NCBI GenBank assembly: GCA_013821585.1 | Contig: JACDGO010000189.1 | Location: forward strand, 1 to 5,046 | Length of the DNA stretch: 5,046 bases | DNA from: Sphingomonadaceae bacterium | GTDB lineage: Bacteria; Pseudomonadota; Alphaproteobacteria; Sphingomonadales; Sphingomonadaceae | Direction of reading: 5' to 3' | Shown: piece by piece, positions 1-5,046 of the stretch | Position numbering within the stretch: position 1 is the first letter of the stretch | How the letters are laid out: each line of letters opens with the position of its first letter | Translations under genes and position numbers: made by a program | Notes under the pieces: generated by a model | What the model saw: the letters and a program-made list of their open reading frames with translations, nothing else | Databases searched by the model: none | What the model was told of the DNA's origin: nothing

Positions 1-1233
1 GCGATAGCCCTGCGCGGCGATCGTCGCCGATTCCATGTCGATGCCGACCGCGCGGCTCTGCGAAAAGCGCAGCGCGGACTTCGAATACATCAGCTCCCAG
101 TTGCGGTCGTCGGTGGTGACGATCGTCCCGGTGCGCAGACGCCGCTTGAGCACGTCGCCGCTTTCGCCCGAGACGATCTCAGCCGCGCGCGCGAGCGCCT
201 GCTGGATTTCGGCGATCGCGGGGACGGGGATTTCGGGCGGAAGGACGTCGTCAAGGACATGGTCGTCGCGCAGATAGGCGTGGGCGAGGACGTAGTCGCC
301 AATGCGCTGGCTGGGGCGCAGGCCGCCGCAATGGCCGATCATCATCCATGCCTCGGGCCGCACCACCGCCAAATGGTCGGTGATCGTCTTGGCGTTCGAC
401 GGCCCGACGCCGATGTTGACGAGGGTGATGCCGCTGCGGTCAGGCGCGCACAAATGCCACGCGGGCATCTGGTGGCGGCGCCATGCGCTGTCGGTGATCG
501 CGGTTTCCGGGTCGACGGTGTCGCGCGTGACCATCACGCCGCCCGCGCCCGAGAGGTGGGTGTAGTGCGAATCGCCGCCGAGCTGGCTCAGCGCCCAGCG
601 CGCGAACTCGTCGACATAGCGGTGATAGTTGGTGAACAGGATGTAGCGCTGGACATGCTCGGGCGGCGTCCCGGTGTAATGGCGGAGCCGCGCGAGCGAG
701 AAATCGGTGCGCAGCGCGTCGAACAGCGCGAGCGGGCGCGGGCCGTCGACCCCCACTTCGAAGATGCCGTCGGCGATCTCGTCGCCGATATGCGCGAGCT
801 CGGTGGCGGGAAACCAGCGTGACAGATCGAGCGCACTGACCTGATCCAAATCCATGTCGGCGTCGAGGACGTAGGGGAAAGGGATTTCCTGACGGCCCGC
901 GCCGATCTCCACCGTCACGTCGTAGTCGGCGATGAGCAGGTCGAGCTGCTCGGTCAGATAGTCGGCGAACAGGCGCGGTCGCGTGACGCTGATGACGTAG
1001 TGGCCCGGCTGTGTGAGGCGGCCGAACGAGCGCATCGGCGGAACGATGCCGGGCTCGCCAGGGTAATGGATGCGGATTTCGGGATAGGCGAAACTGCCGT
1101 CGCTGCGCATCGCCGTGTCGGGGCGCGTGCCTTCGAGGATATAGGCCTGGATCGCCTCGCGCAGGCGGGTGGTGGCGGCGGTGAAGAGCGTGTCGAGCTG
1201 ATCGACGAGGTCGCGTCCGTTGGGGGTCGTCAT
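1..1233 (-). CDS. amn: AMP nucleosidase, C-terminus cut by the window edge
   Basis: Cytosolic enzyme that hydrolyses AMP to adenine and ribose 5-phosphate, in purine salvage and control of the AMP pool. An uninterrupted minus-strand frame of 411 codons runs off the left edge. Residues 1-175 look like the Amn-specific N-terminal domain (EIPFPYVLDADMDLD near 116-130). The nucleoside phosphorylase-like catalytic domain follows, with NIGVGPSNAKT (273-283), MIGHCGGLRPSQRIGDYVLAHA (298-319), TGTIVTTDDRNWE (368-380) and GIDMESATIAAQGYR (397-411). These match E. coli Amn (484 residues) as I recall it, so about 70 residues are missing, including the SDKPLH region that holds the catalytic Asp. I chose the ATG at 1233 because MTTPNGRDLVDQLDTLF fits the family N-terminus. 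An in-frame ATG at 1260 would add nine residues, and neither start has a good ribosome binding site. It lies 70 bases downstream of the dehydrogenase gene on the same strand and may be co-transcribed with it. Confidence 0.95.
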   Translation of the reverse strand, partial: MTTPNGRDLVDQLDTLFTAATTRLREAIQAYILEGTRPDTAMRSDGSFAYPEIRIHYPGEPGIVPPMRSFGRLTQPGHYVISVTRPRLFADYLTEQLDLLIADYDVTVEIGAGRQEIPFPYVLDADMDLDQVSALDLSRWFPATELAHIGDEIADGIFEVGVDGPRPLALFDALRTDFSLARLRHYTGTPPEHVQRYILFTNYHRYVDEFARWALSQLGGDSHYTHLSGAGGVMVTRDTVDPETAITDSAWRRHQMPAWHLCAPDRSGITLVNIGVGPSNAKTITDHLAVVRPEAWMMIGHCGGLRPSQRIGDYVLAHAYLRDDHVLDDVLPPEIPVPAIAEIQQALARAAEIVSGESGDVLKRRLRTGTIVTTDDRNWELMYSKSALRFSQSRAVGIDMESATIAAQGYR

Positions 1234-1303
1234 CGCCACCCGATACGCGCTCGGCGTCATGGGCGAAAGGCCGCAATGGCGTTCGGTTATTGGACTGCTC
1301 TCG

Positions 1304-2203
1304 CTACGGCTGCCCCTTGCCGCCCGCTGCTCCGTAAACCTGCCCCGTCGCGAAGCTGCCGTCGTTTTCGGCGGGGCGGACGTAAATGCCGCCGAGCTCG
1401 CCCGGCTGGCCGGGGCGGCCGAGCGGCGTGTCGCCGCCGAACTTTTGGAGCTTTTCCTGCGTCGCGCCGCCGCTGACCTGAAGCGGCGTCCAGACGGGAC
1501 CGGGCGCGACGCCGTTGACGCGGATGCCCTTGGGCCCGAGCTGTTTCGCCATCGACTTGGTGAAGTTCATCACCGCCGCCTTGGTCATCGCATAATCGAC
1601 GAGGTCTTCCGAAGGATCATAGGCCTGTTCGGAGGTGGTGCCGATGATCGCCGAACCCGGCGCGAGATGCGGCAGCGCGGCCTTTGTGATCCAGAACATC
1701 GCATAGATGTTCGTCTTCATCGTCCAGTCGAATTGCTCGCTCGAAATGTCGAGCAGCGAGGCGTGGGTCTGCTGGCGGCCGGCGTTGTTGACGACGATGT
1801 CGAGCCCTCCGAGCCCCTTGACCGCGCGGGCGACCAGAGCCTCGCAAAATTTCTCGCTCCGGATGTCGCCGGGCAGCGCGAGCCCGACACGCCCCTCGCG
1901 CTCGATGAGGTCGATGACCTCGCGCGCGTCGCTTTCCTCCGCTGGAAGATAGCCGATCGCGGCGGCGCGGCCCATGCCCGAATCGCCGCCGGTGACGAGC
2001 GCCTTGCGGCCCGCGAGGCGCCCTGATCCCTTATAGCTGGTCTCGCCGTGATCCGGGCGCGGGGCCATCTTGCCCGCCAGCCCCGGCCATGGTTGCGATT
2101 GCCTGTCGAAAGGCGGACCGGAAAATTTGCCGCGCGGATCCTGAAGCGCCGCGCCGCCGGCCACCTGTTGGCGGGAGACCGAATTCCTCTTGCTCGTCGC
2201 CAT
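1304..2203 (-). CDS. Short-chain dehydrogenase/reductase, YghA/GS39-like, with an internal deletion
   Basis: Predicted cytosolic NAD(P)-dependent oxidoreductase of 299 residues; the substrate is unknown. Relatives such as E. coli YghA and Bacillus general stress protein 39 are loosely called glucose- or aldehyde-reducing and are often stress-linked. The N-terminal extension typical of this branch is present (PWPGLAGKMAPRPDHGE, 38-54). Then come the cofactor loop TGGDSGMG (71-78), NNAG (139-142), Asn165, Ser191, the Tyr204-x3-Lys208 catalytic pair in DYAMTK, PGP (234-236) and the terminus GQVYGAAGGKGQP. Relatives have about 12 residues between GRAAAI and YLP (YghA: AYAREGADVAIS). Here there is a single Gly (residue 84), so the end of the first helix and nearly all of beta-strand 2 are gone without a frameshift. 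Activity is therefore doubtful. The stop is TAG at 1304-1306. The gene lies between the peroxiredoxin gene and amn on the same strand. Confidence 0.93.
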   Translation of the reverse strand: MATSKRNSVSRQQVAGGAALQDPRGKFSGPPFDRQSQPWPGLAGKMAPRPDHGETSYKGSGRLAGRKALVTGGDSGMGRAAAIGYLPAEESDAREVIDLIEREGRVGLALPGDIRSEKFCEALVARAVKGLGGLDIVVNNAGRQQTHASLLDISSEQFDWTMKTNIYAMFWITKAALPHLAPGSAIIGTTSEQAYDPSEDLVDYAMTKAAVMNFTKSMAKQLGPKGIRVNGVAPGPVWTPLQVSGGATQEKLQKFGGDTPLGRPGQPGELGGIYVRPAENDGSFATGQVYGAAGGKGQP

Positions 2204-2207
2204 CGCG

Positions 2208-2213
2208 CCCTCT
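2208..2213 (-). promoter_or_regulatory. Ribosome binding site of the dehydrogenase gene
   Basis: AGAGGG on the minus strand, four bases before the ATG at 2203. It supports this start over the internal Met codons and keeps the family's N-terminal extension in the protein. Confidence 0.6.
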
Positions 2214-2224
2214 TGTCGTGAACT

Positions 2225-2255
2225 CCCGGCAAGGAACGGTCCTGAAGCCGCCGGG
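2225..2255 (-). repeat. Inverted repeat between peroxiredoxin and dehydrogenase genes
   Basis: CCCGGC (2225-2230) and GCCGGG (2250-2255) form a six-base stem. Its loop contains a smaller AGGA/TCCT stem (2232-2235 with 2240-2243). It lies in the 85-base gap between two same-strand genes. No T-run follows, so it is not a standard intrinsic terminator. It could be an RNA processing or attenuation hairpin, or chance in GC-rich DNA. Confidence 0.3.
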
Positions 2256-2288
2256 TTCAGCGCGGCCCGAAAAATCGTGTGCCGGCAG

Positions 2289-2771
2289 CTAGATGTGTTC
2301 GAGCATATATTCCGCCGAACTCACCCGGAATTCGCCGCCCGCCTCCACGTCCAACTGCGTGACCGTGCCGTCGTCGACGATCATCGCGAAGCGCTGGCCG
2401 CGGGAGCCCATGCCGAACTTGCTGCCGTCCATCTCCAGGCCCAGCGCCTTGACCCATTCGCCGTTGCCGTCGGCGAGCATCGTCACCTTGCCGGCGACGC
2501 CCGCGCTCTGGCCCCAGGCGCCCATCACGAACGCGTCGTTGACCGCGGTGCAGGCGATCTCGTCGATGCCCTTCGCCTTGAGCTGATCGGCCTTCTCGAC
2601 AAAGCCCGGAAGGTGCTTGGCCGAGCAGGTGGGCGTGAACGCGCCGGGAACTGAGAATAGTGCTACTTTGCGGCCCTTGAAATACTCGTCGGTGGAGACG
2701 GGCTCGGGGCCGTTCTCGGTCGCCTTCATCAGCGTGGCCGAAGGGATCTTGTTGCCAACCTTGATCGTCAT
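2289..2771 (-). CDS. Peroxiredoxin, Prx5/PrxII (AhpC/TSA-like redoxin) type
   Basis: Thiol peroxidase of 160 residues that reduces hydrogen peroxide and alkyl hydroperoxides in the cytosol, probably with electrons from glutaredoxin/glutathione or thioredoxin. The active-site motif PGAFTPTCS (42-50) follows Pro-x3-Thr-x2-Cys, with peroxidatic Cys49. Other family blocks are AVNDAFVMGAWG (76-87), WVKALGLEMDGS (96-107) and RGQRFAMIVDDG (124-135), with Arg127 the likely catalytic arginine. A second cysteine, Cys74, sits 25 residues after Cys49. That is the spacing of the two cysteines in plant PrxII, so an atypical 2-Cys mechanism is plausible. The length is normal for the family and the protein looks complete. 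The frame extends upstream to an ATG at 2915, but the start at 2771 has an AGGAG and gives the family N-terminus (MTIKVGNKIP). The stop is TAG at 2289-2291. Confidence 0.95.
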   Translation of the reverse strand: MTIKVGNKIPSATLMKATENGPEPVSTDEYFKGRKVALFSVPGAFTPTCSAKHLPGFVEKADQLKAKGIDEIACTAVNDAFVMGAWGQSAGVAGKVTMLADGNGEWVKALGLEMDGSKFGMGSRGQRFAMIVDDGTVTQLDVEAGGEFRVSSAEYMLEHI

Positions 2772-2779
2772 CTCGCAAA

Positions 2780-2784
2780 CTCCT
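2780..2784 (-). promoter_or_regulatory. Ribosome binding site deciding the peroxiredoxin start
   Basis: AGGAG on the minus strand, eight bases before the ATG at 2771. It decides against the longer in-frame start at 2915, which would add 48 residues foreign to the family and would run through the divergent promoter region. Confidence 0.75.
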
Positions 2785-2890
2785 GAACGGTTCGTCGCAT
2801 TTCGCGCCCGATCGCGACAAATGCAAGCGCGCGGCGGCCGATCTTTACCACCTATTAACCCCCATGCGCGACGCTCTCCATCGGGCAAAA

Positions 2891-2897
2891 GAGGGGG
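2891..2897 (+). promoter_or_regulatory. Ribosome binding site deciding the secreted-protein start
   Basis: GAGGGGG, five bases before the ATG at 2903. The other in-frame start, ATG at 2864, has no Shine-Dalgarno-like sequence upstream. Confidence 0.65.
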
Positions 2898-2902
2898 TTT
2901 CG

Positions 2903-3400
2903 ATGGCATTCTCAATGAGCGGTTTCGCGTGCGCCGCGGCGTGCGCGGTGATGGCGGCGGCGCCGGCGCAGGCGAATTGCTGGAAGGCCGACGACGTGCG
3001 CGCCGCGAAGGTCCGCGATCTCGACACGATGCTGATGGTCTCCGCGCTGCGCTGCCGGCTCGGCGATACCGGACTGCTCGAACGCTACAACGCCTATGTC
3101 GTTCAGGACCGCGCGGCGCTGACCGACGTCAACAACGCGCTGCACGCGCATTTCGCGGCCGAAGTCGGCAAGGCGAAGGCGCTCGACGCCTATGATAATT
3201 ACGTCACCGCGGTCGCCAACAGCTATGGCGCGGGCGTGACCGGGCTGAGCTGCGCGGACATGGGGTCAATCGTCGACGCGGCGATGGCCGAGGGCGCGAG
3301 CTATGAAGCGCTCAGCGCGATCGCCGAGCGCGCGAACGTCCAGCCGCGCCTGGAAGGCGGCGCGTGCGAAGCGCCGATGACGATCGCCGCCCTTCCGTAA
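2903..3400 (+). CDS. Small exported protein of unknown function, four cysteines
   Basis: I cannot assign a function. The 165-residue product begins with a short hydrophobic, Ala-rich segment ending APAQA-NC, which fits Sec export with signal peptidase I cleavage after Ala24. The signal has no basic residue near its N-terminus from this start; starting at 2864 would add Arg and Lys, but without a ribosome binding site. The mature part has Cys26, Cys51, Cys117 and Cys155, which could make two disulfides in the periplasm. It looks mostly helical, with blocks RDLDTMLMVSALRCR (38-52), LLERYNAYVVQDRAALT (58-74), YDNYVTAVANSYGAG (97-111) and GLSCADM (114-120). It resembles small secreted proteins I associate with sphingomonad genomes, but this was not searched. 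It carries none of the SAH hydrolase motifs, so a database label borrowed from its neighbour would be wrong. ahcY follows on the same strand after 93 bases that hold their own regulatory signals. Confidence 0.85.
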   Translation: MAFSMSGFACAAACAVMAAAPAQANCWKADDVRAAKVRDLDTMLMVSALRCRLGDTGLLERYNAYVVQDRAALTDVNNALHAHFAAEVGKAKALDAYDNYVTAVANSYGAGVTGLSCADMGSIVDAAMAEGASYEALSAIAERANVQPRLEGGACEAPMTIAALP

Positions 3401-3404
3401 TACA

Positions 3405-3426
3405 CATATAAAGAATTCTTTATATG
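3405..3426. promoter_or_regulatory. Perfect 22-bp palindrome, candidate SahR-type operator of ahcY
   Basis: The half-site CATATAAAGAA (3405-3415) is followed without a spacer by its exact reverse complement (3416-3426). It is strongly AT-rich inside GC-rich DNA and sits between the upstream stop codon and ahcY. A spacer-free perfect palindrome of this size fits a dimeric winged-helix repressor better than a terminator. SahR, an ArsR-family regulator with a methyltransferase-like sensor domain, is known to control ahcY and other SAM-cycle genes in many Proteobacteria and to respond to S-adenosylhomocysteine. Assigning this site to SahR is an inference from the gene it precedes and the type of site. 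No regulator gene lies in the window. Confidence 0.65.
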
Positions 3427-3430
3427 AGCC

Positions 3431-3459
3431 TTGCGCGGGTGGCGCGTACCGGCTAGGGG
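3431..3459 (+). promoter_or_regulatory. Possible ahcY promoter
   Basis: TTGCGC (3431-3436), a 17-base spacer, then TAGGGG (3454-3459) within GGCTAGGGG. This resembles the TTG...GCTA layout of alphaproteobacterial housekeeping promoters. Transcription would start near 3465, giving a leader of about 28 bases. The palindrome ends four bases before the -35. An alternative is that TATAAA or TATATG inside the palindrome serves as the -10, but I see no matching -35 for either. Confidence 0.35.
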
Positions 3460-3480
3460 CGGCGCATTCCAAATTTTACC

Positions 3481-3484
3481 GGAG
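3481..3484 (+). promoter_or_regulatory. Ribosome binding site of ahcY
   Basis: GGAG within CCGGAGA, nine bases before the GTG at 3494. It supports the GTG start over an in-frame TTG at 3431, which coincides with the proposed -35. Confidence 0.65.
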
Positions 3485-3493
3485 ACGCTTCCC

Positions 3494-4903
3494 GTGGCCA
3501 CCGCCCCCGTGCTCGAAACCCATGACTATGTCGTCGCCGATATCGGCCTCGCCGGCTTCGGCAGGCGGGAGATCGCGATCGCCGAGACCGAGATGCCCGG
3601 CCTGATGGCGCTGCGCGAGGAGTTCGGCGCGTCGCAGCCGCTGAAGGGCGCGCGCATCGTCGGATCGCTGCACATGACGATCCAGACCGCTGTGCTGATC
3701 GAGACACTGACCGCGCTCGGCGCGACGGTGCGCTGGGCGAGCTGCAACATCTTCTCGACGCAGGACCATGCCGCCGCCGCGATCGCTGCGACCGGCGTGC
3801 CGGTGTTCGCGATCAAGGGCGAGACGCTCGCCGACTATTGGGACTATGTCGAGCGCATCTTCGACTGGGGCGACGAGACCTGCAACCTGATCCTCGACGA
3901 CGGCGGCGACGCGACGATGTTCGCGCTGTGGGGCGCGCGGATCGAGGCGGGCGAGGCGATGCCCGCCCCCGAGAACGACGAGGAAATCGAGCTCCAGCGC
4001 GTGCTCAAGGCGTTCATCGCCAAGCGGCCCGGCTACCTCATAAAAACCGTCGCGGCGATCAAGGGCGTGTCCGAGGAGACGACTACCGGCGTCCACCGCC
4101 TCTATGATCTCGCCAAGCGTGGCAAGCTCCCGTTTCCGGCGATCAACGTCAACGACAGCGTGACCAAGTCGAAGTTCGACAACCTCTATGGCTGCAAAGA
4201 ATCGCTCGTCGACGCGATCCGCCGCGCGACCGACGTGATGCTCGCGGGCAAGGTCGCGACTGTTGCGGGCTTCGGCGACGTCGGCAAGGGCAGCGCCGCG
4301 TCACTTCGCAACGGCGGCGCGCGCGTGCTCGTCACCGAGGTCGATCCGATCTGCGCGCTGCAGGCGGCGATGGAAGGCTATGAAGTGATCACGATGGAGG
4401 AGGCGGTGACGCGCTCCGACATCTTCGTGACCGCGACCGGCAACGCCGACGTCATCACGCTCGACCATATGCGCGCGATGAAGCCGGGCGCGATCGTCTG
4501 CAACATCGGGCATTTCGATTCGGAGATTCAGATCGGCGCGCTGTCGAACCTGAAATGGACCGAGATCAAGCCGCAGGTCGACCTGGTCGAATTCCCCGAC
4601 GGCAAGCAGATCATCGTGCTCGCCAAGGGCCGCCTCGTGAACCTGGGCTGCGCGACTGGGCATCCGTCGTTCGTGATGTCGTCGAGCTTCACCAACCAGG
4701 TGCTCGCGCAGATCGAGCTGTGGACCAAGCCCGGCCATTACGCGAACGACGTGTTTGTCCTGCCCAAGCACCTCGACGAGAAAGTCGCGGCGCTGCACCT
4801 CGACAAGCTCGGCGTGAAGCTGACGACGCTGACGCAAAAGCAGGCCGACTATATCGGCGTGCCGCAAGCGGGGCCGTTCAAGCCGGATCATTACCGGTAT
4901 TGA
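3494..4903 (+). CDS. ahcY: S-adenosylhomocysteine hydrolase (adenosylhomocysteinase)
   Basis: NAD-dependent cytosolic enzyme that reversibly splits S-adenosylhomocysteine into adenosine and homocysteine, relieving product inhibition of methyltransferases and feeding methionine resynthesis. The 469 residues are the usual bacterial length. Substrate-domain motifs include [16 protein letters not shown] (57-72, with His60) and LDDGGDAT (134-141). [13 protein letters not shown] (222-234) has Lys225, Asp229 and Cys234, matching human Lys186, Asp190 and Cys195. The NAD loop is GFGDVGKG (259-266). Further blocks are [10 protein letters not shown] (336-345) and [14 protein letters not shown] (389-402). 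The C-terminal KPDHYRY (463-469) reaches into the partner subunit's NAD site. Residues around 150-190 are the insert found in bacterial and plant enzymes but not in the human one. GTG at 3494 is the start because a GGAG precedes it and [14 protein letters not shown] fits close relatives. All key residues are present, and the gene ends at TGA 4901-4903. Confidence 0.97.
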   Translation: MATAPVLETHDYVVADIGLAGFGRREIAIAETEMPGLMALREEFGASQPLKGARIVGSLHMTIQTAVLIETLTALGATVRWASCNIFSTQDHAAAAIAATGVPVFAIKGETLADYWDYVERIFDWGDETCNLILDDGGDATMFALWGARIEAGEAMPAPENDEEIELQRVLKAFIAKRPGYLIKTVAAIKGVSEETTTGVHRLYDLAKRGKLPFPAINVNDSVTKSKFDNLYGCKESLVDAIRRATDVMLAGKVATVAGFGDVGKGSAASLRNGGARVLVTEVDPICALQAAMEGYEVITMEEAVTRSDIFVTATGNADVITLDHMRAMKPGAIVCNIGHFDSEIQIGALSNLKWTEIKPQVDLVEFPDGKQIIVLAKGRLVNLGCATGHPSFVMSSSFTNQVLAQIELWTKPGHYANDVFVLPKHLDEKVAALHLDKLGVKLTTLTQKQADYIGVPQAGPFKPDHYRY

Positions 4904-4907
4904 TCTT

Positions 4908-4932
4908 CGTCATTCCCGCGAAGGCTGGAATC
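4908..4932. repeat. Degraded dispersed palindromic repeat (CGTCATTCCCGCG type)
   Basis: CGTCATTCCCGCGAAGGC followed by TGGAATC closely resembles a short palindromic repeat common in intergenic DNA of many Proteobacteria, usually ending GCGGGAATC. ATTCC (4912-4916) pairs with GGAAT (4927-4931) and GC (4918-4919) with GC (4924-4925), around a GAAG loop. A C/T mismatch at 4917/4926 breaks the full stem. It begins five bases after the ahcY stop. In the transcript it could act as a 3' stabilising or terminating hairpin, though no T-run follows. Confidence 0.6.
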
Positions 4933-4944
4933 TGGAGGGTTCTG

Positions 4945-4993
4945 TGAGGTCGCGCGGCGGTGAGCGTCGATCCTGGCGCTATGCGCGACCTCA
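4945..4993. repeat. Perfect 11-bp inverted repeat with a nested stem
   Basis: TGAGGTCGCGC (4945-4955) and GCGCGACCTCA (4983-4993) are exact reverse complements 27 bases apart. Inside, AGCGTC (4963-4968) pairs with GGCGCT (4975-4980) with one G-T pair. No T-run follows on the plus strand, so it is not a classic terminator. It may be a folded 3' end for ahcY mRNA, a larger repeat unit together with the element at 4908, or part of an RNA. I recognise no family. Confidence 0.5.
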
Positions 4994-5009
4994 TTGAAGC
5001 CGGATTGAG

Positions 5010-5045
5010 CTAACCCGCTGACGCGGGGCCCGCCTATGGGGTTAG
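5010..5045. repeat. Inverted repeat CTAACCC/GGGTTAG at the right edge
   Basis: CTAACCC (5010-5016) is complementary to GGGTTAG (5039-5045). An internal hairpin, CCCGC (5014-5018) with GCGGG (5023-5027) around TGAC, shares the CCC bases, so the two stems compete in part. The window ends one base later, so the structure may continue. It could be a terminator, a repeat, or the edge of a structured RNA. Confidence 0.4.
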
Positions 5046-5046
5046 T

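Larger units (their letters stand above)
2772..2902. promoter_or_regulatory. Divergent intergenic region between the peroxiredoxin and secreted-protein genes
   Basis: These 131 bases separate two genes that point away from each other, so at least one promoter per strand should lie here. I could not fix convincing -35/-10 pairs. On the minus strand TTGCAT or TTGTCG hexamers occur without a good -10 at the right distance. On the plus strand CTATTAACC (2852-2860) resembles an alphaproteobacterial -10 but lacks a -35. No palindromic operator stands out. Confidence 0.4.

Noticed and set aside
259..822. Plus-strand open frame of 187 codons
   Set aside because: It is the antisense shadow of amn, with low-complexity composition and no motif.
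440..1276. Minus-strand open frame of 278 codons overlapping amn
   Set aside because: It is a shifted frame of the same strand. The amn frame carries all the family motifs and runs through the whole region, while this one reads as Arg/His/Pro-rich noise.
1220..2026. Long plus-strand open frame of 268 codons opposite the dehydrogenase gene
   Set aside because: It is rich in Arg, Ala and Gly with no recognisable motif. The opposite strand encodes a clear dehydrogenase with catalytic residues and a ribosome binding site.
3405..3426. The palindrome as a terminator of the secreted-protein gene
   Set aside because: It has no loop spacer, an AT-rich stem and no T-run beyond the stem. A DNA-binding site is more likely.
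3401..3493. SAH or SAM riboswitch in front of ahcY
   Set aside because: The likely leader is only about 28 bases, and apart from the DNA palindrome I see no multi-stem structure that would make an aptamer. A protein operator explains the sequence better.
4301..4891. Minus-strand open frame of 196 codons opposite ahcY
   Set aside because: It is a complementary-strand artefact of GC-rich codon use in ahcY, with no motifs.
4948..5013. Short plus-strand frame VSVDPGAMRDLIEAGLS ending at TAA
   Set aside because: It has only 17 codons from its GTG, no ribosome binding site at the right distance, and overlaps the inverted repeat.
4891..5046. Minus-strand frame open from the right edge and ending inside ahcY
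   Set aside because: Part of it is a translation of the dispersed repeat (SLRGNDE). It has no known domain and overlaps the end of ahcY, so it is not supported as a gene.

Overview
The window is GC-rich and carries ordinary chromosomal genes of an alphaproteobacterium, most likely a sphingomonad (Sphingomonas, Sphingopyxis or a relative). That placement rests on recalled family resemblance and codon style: the AhcY N-terminus, a small secreted protein of a sphingomonad-like type, and a TTG...GGCTAGGGG promoter layout. It was not tested by a search.

Left two thirds, minus strand (read right to left): a peroxiredoxin of the Prx5/PrxII type (2771 to 2289), a YghA/GS39-like short-chain dehydrogenase (2203 to 1304), and AMP nucleosidase amn (1233 down to the left edge, C-terminus missing). 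The gaps are 85 and 70 bases with no convincing internal terminator, so the three could be one transcript. The dehydrogenase appears to have lost 11 residues of its Rossmann fold by an in-frame deletion between short direct repeats.

Right third, plus strand: a small exported protein of unknown function (2903 to 3400), transcribed away from the peroxiredoxin across a 131-base gap, followed by ahcY, S-adenosylhomocysteine hydrolase (3494 to 4903, GTG start). The 93 bases between them hold a perfect 22-bp AT-rich palindrome in otherwise GC-rich DNA, just upstream of a plausible promoter. It is the best regulatory signal in the window and a good candidate operator for a SahR-type (ArsR-family) regulator of the SAM cycle.

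After ahcY no gene is recognisable. The last 143 bases hold a degraded CGTCATTCCCGCG-type dispersed repeat and two further inverted repeats, the second running to the window edge.

Functionally, AhcY recycles S-adenosylhomocysteine to homocysteine and adenosine. Amn releases adenine from AMP, so both touch adenine-nucleotide recycling, although they lie on opposite strands in separate units. The peroxiredoxin and dehydrogenase suggest a stress-related minus-strand cluster. I found no mobile element, CRISPR array, tRNA or rRNA, and no clearly new multi-gene system.
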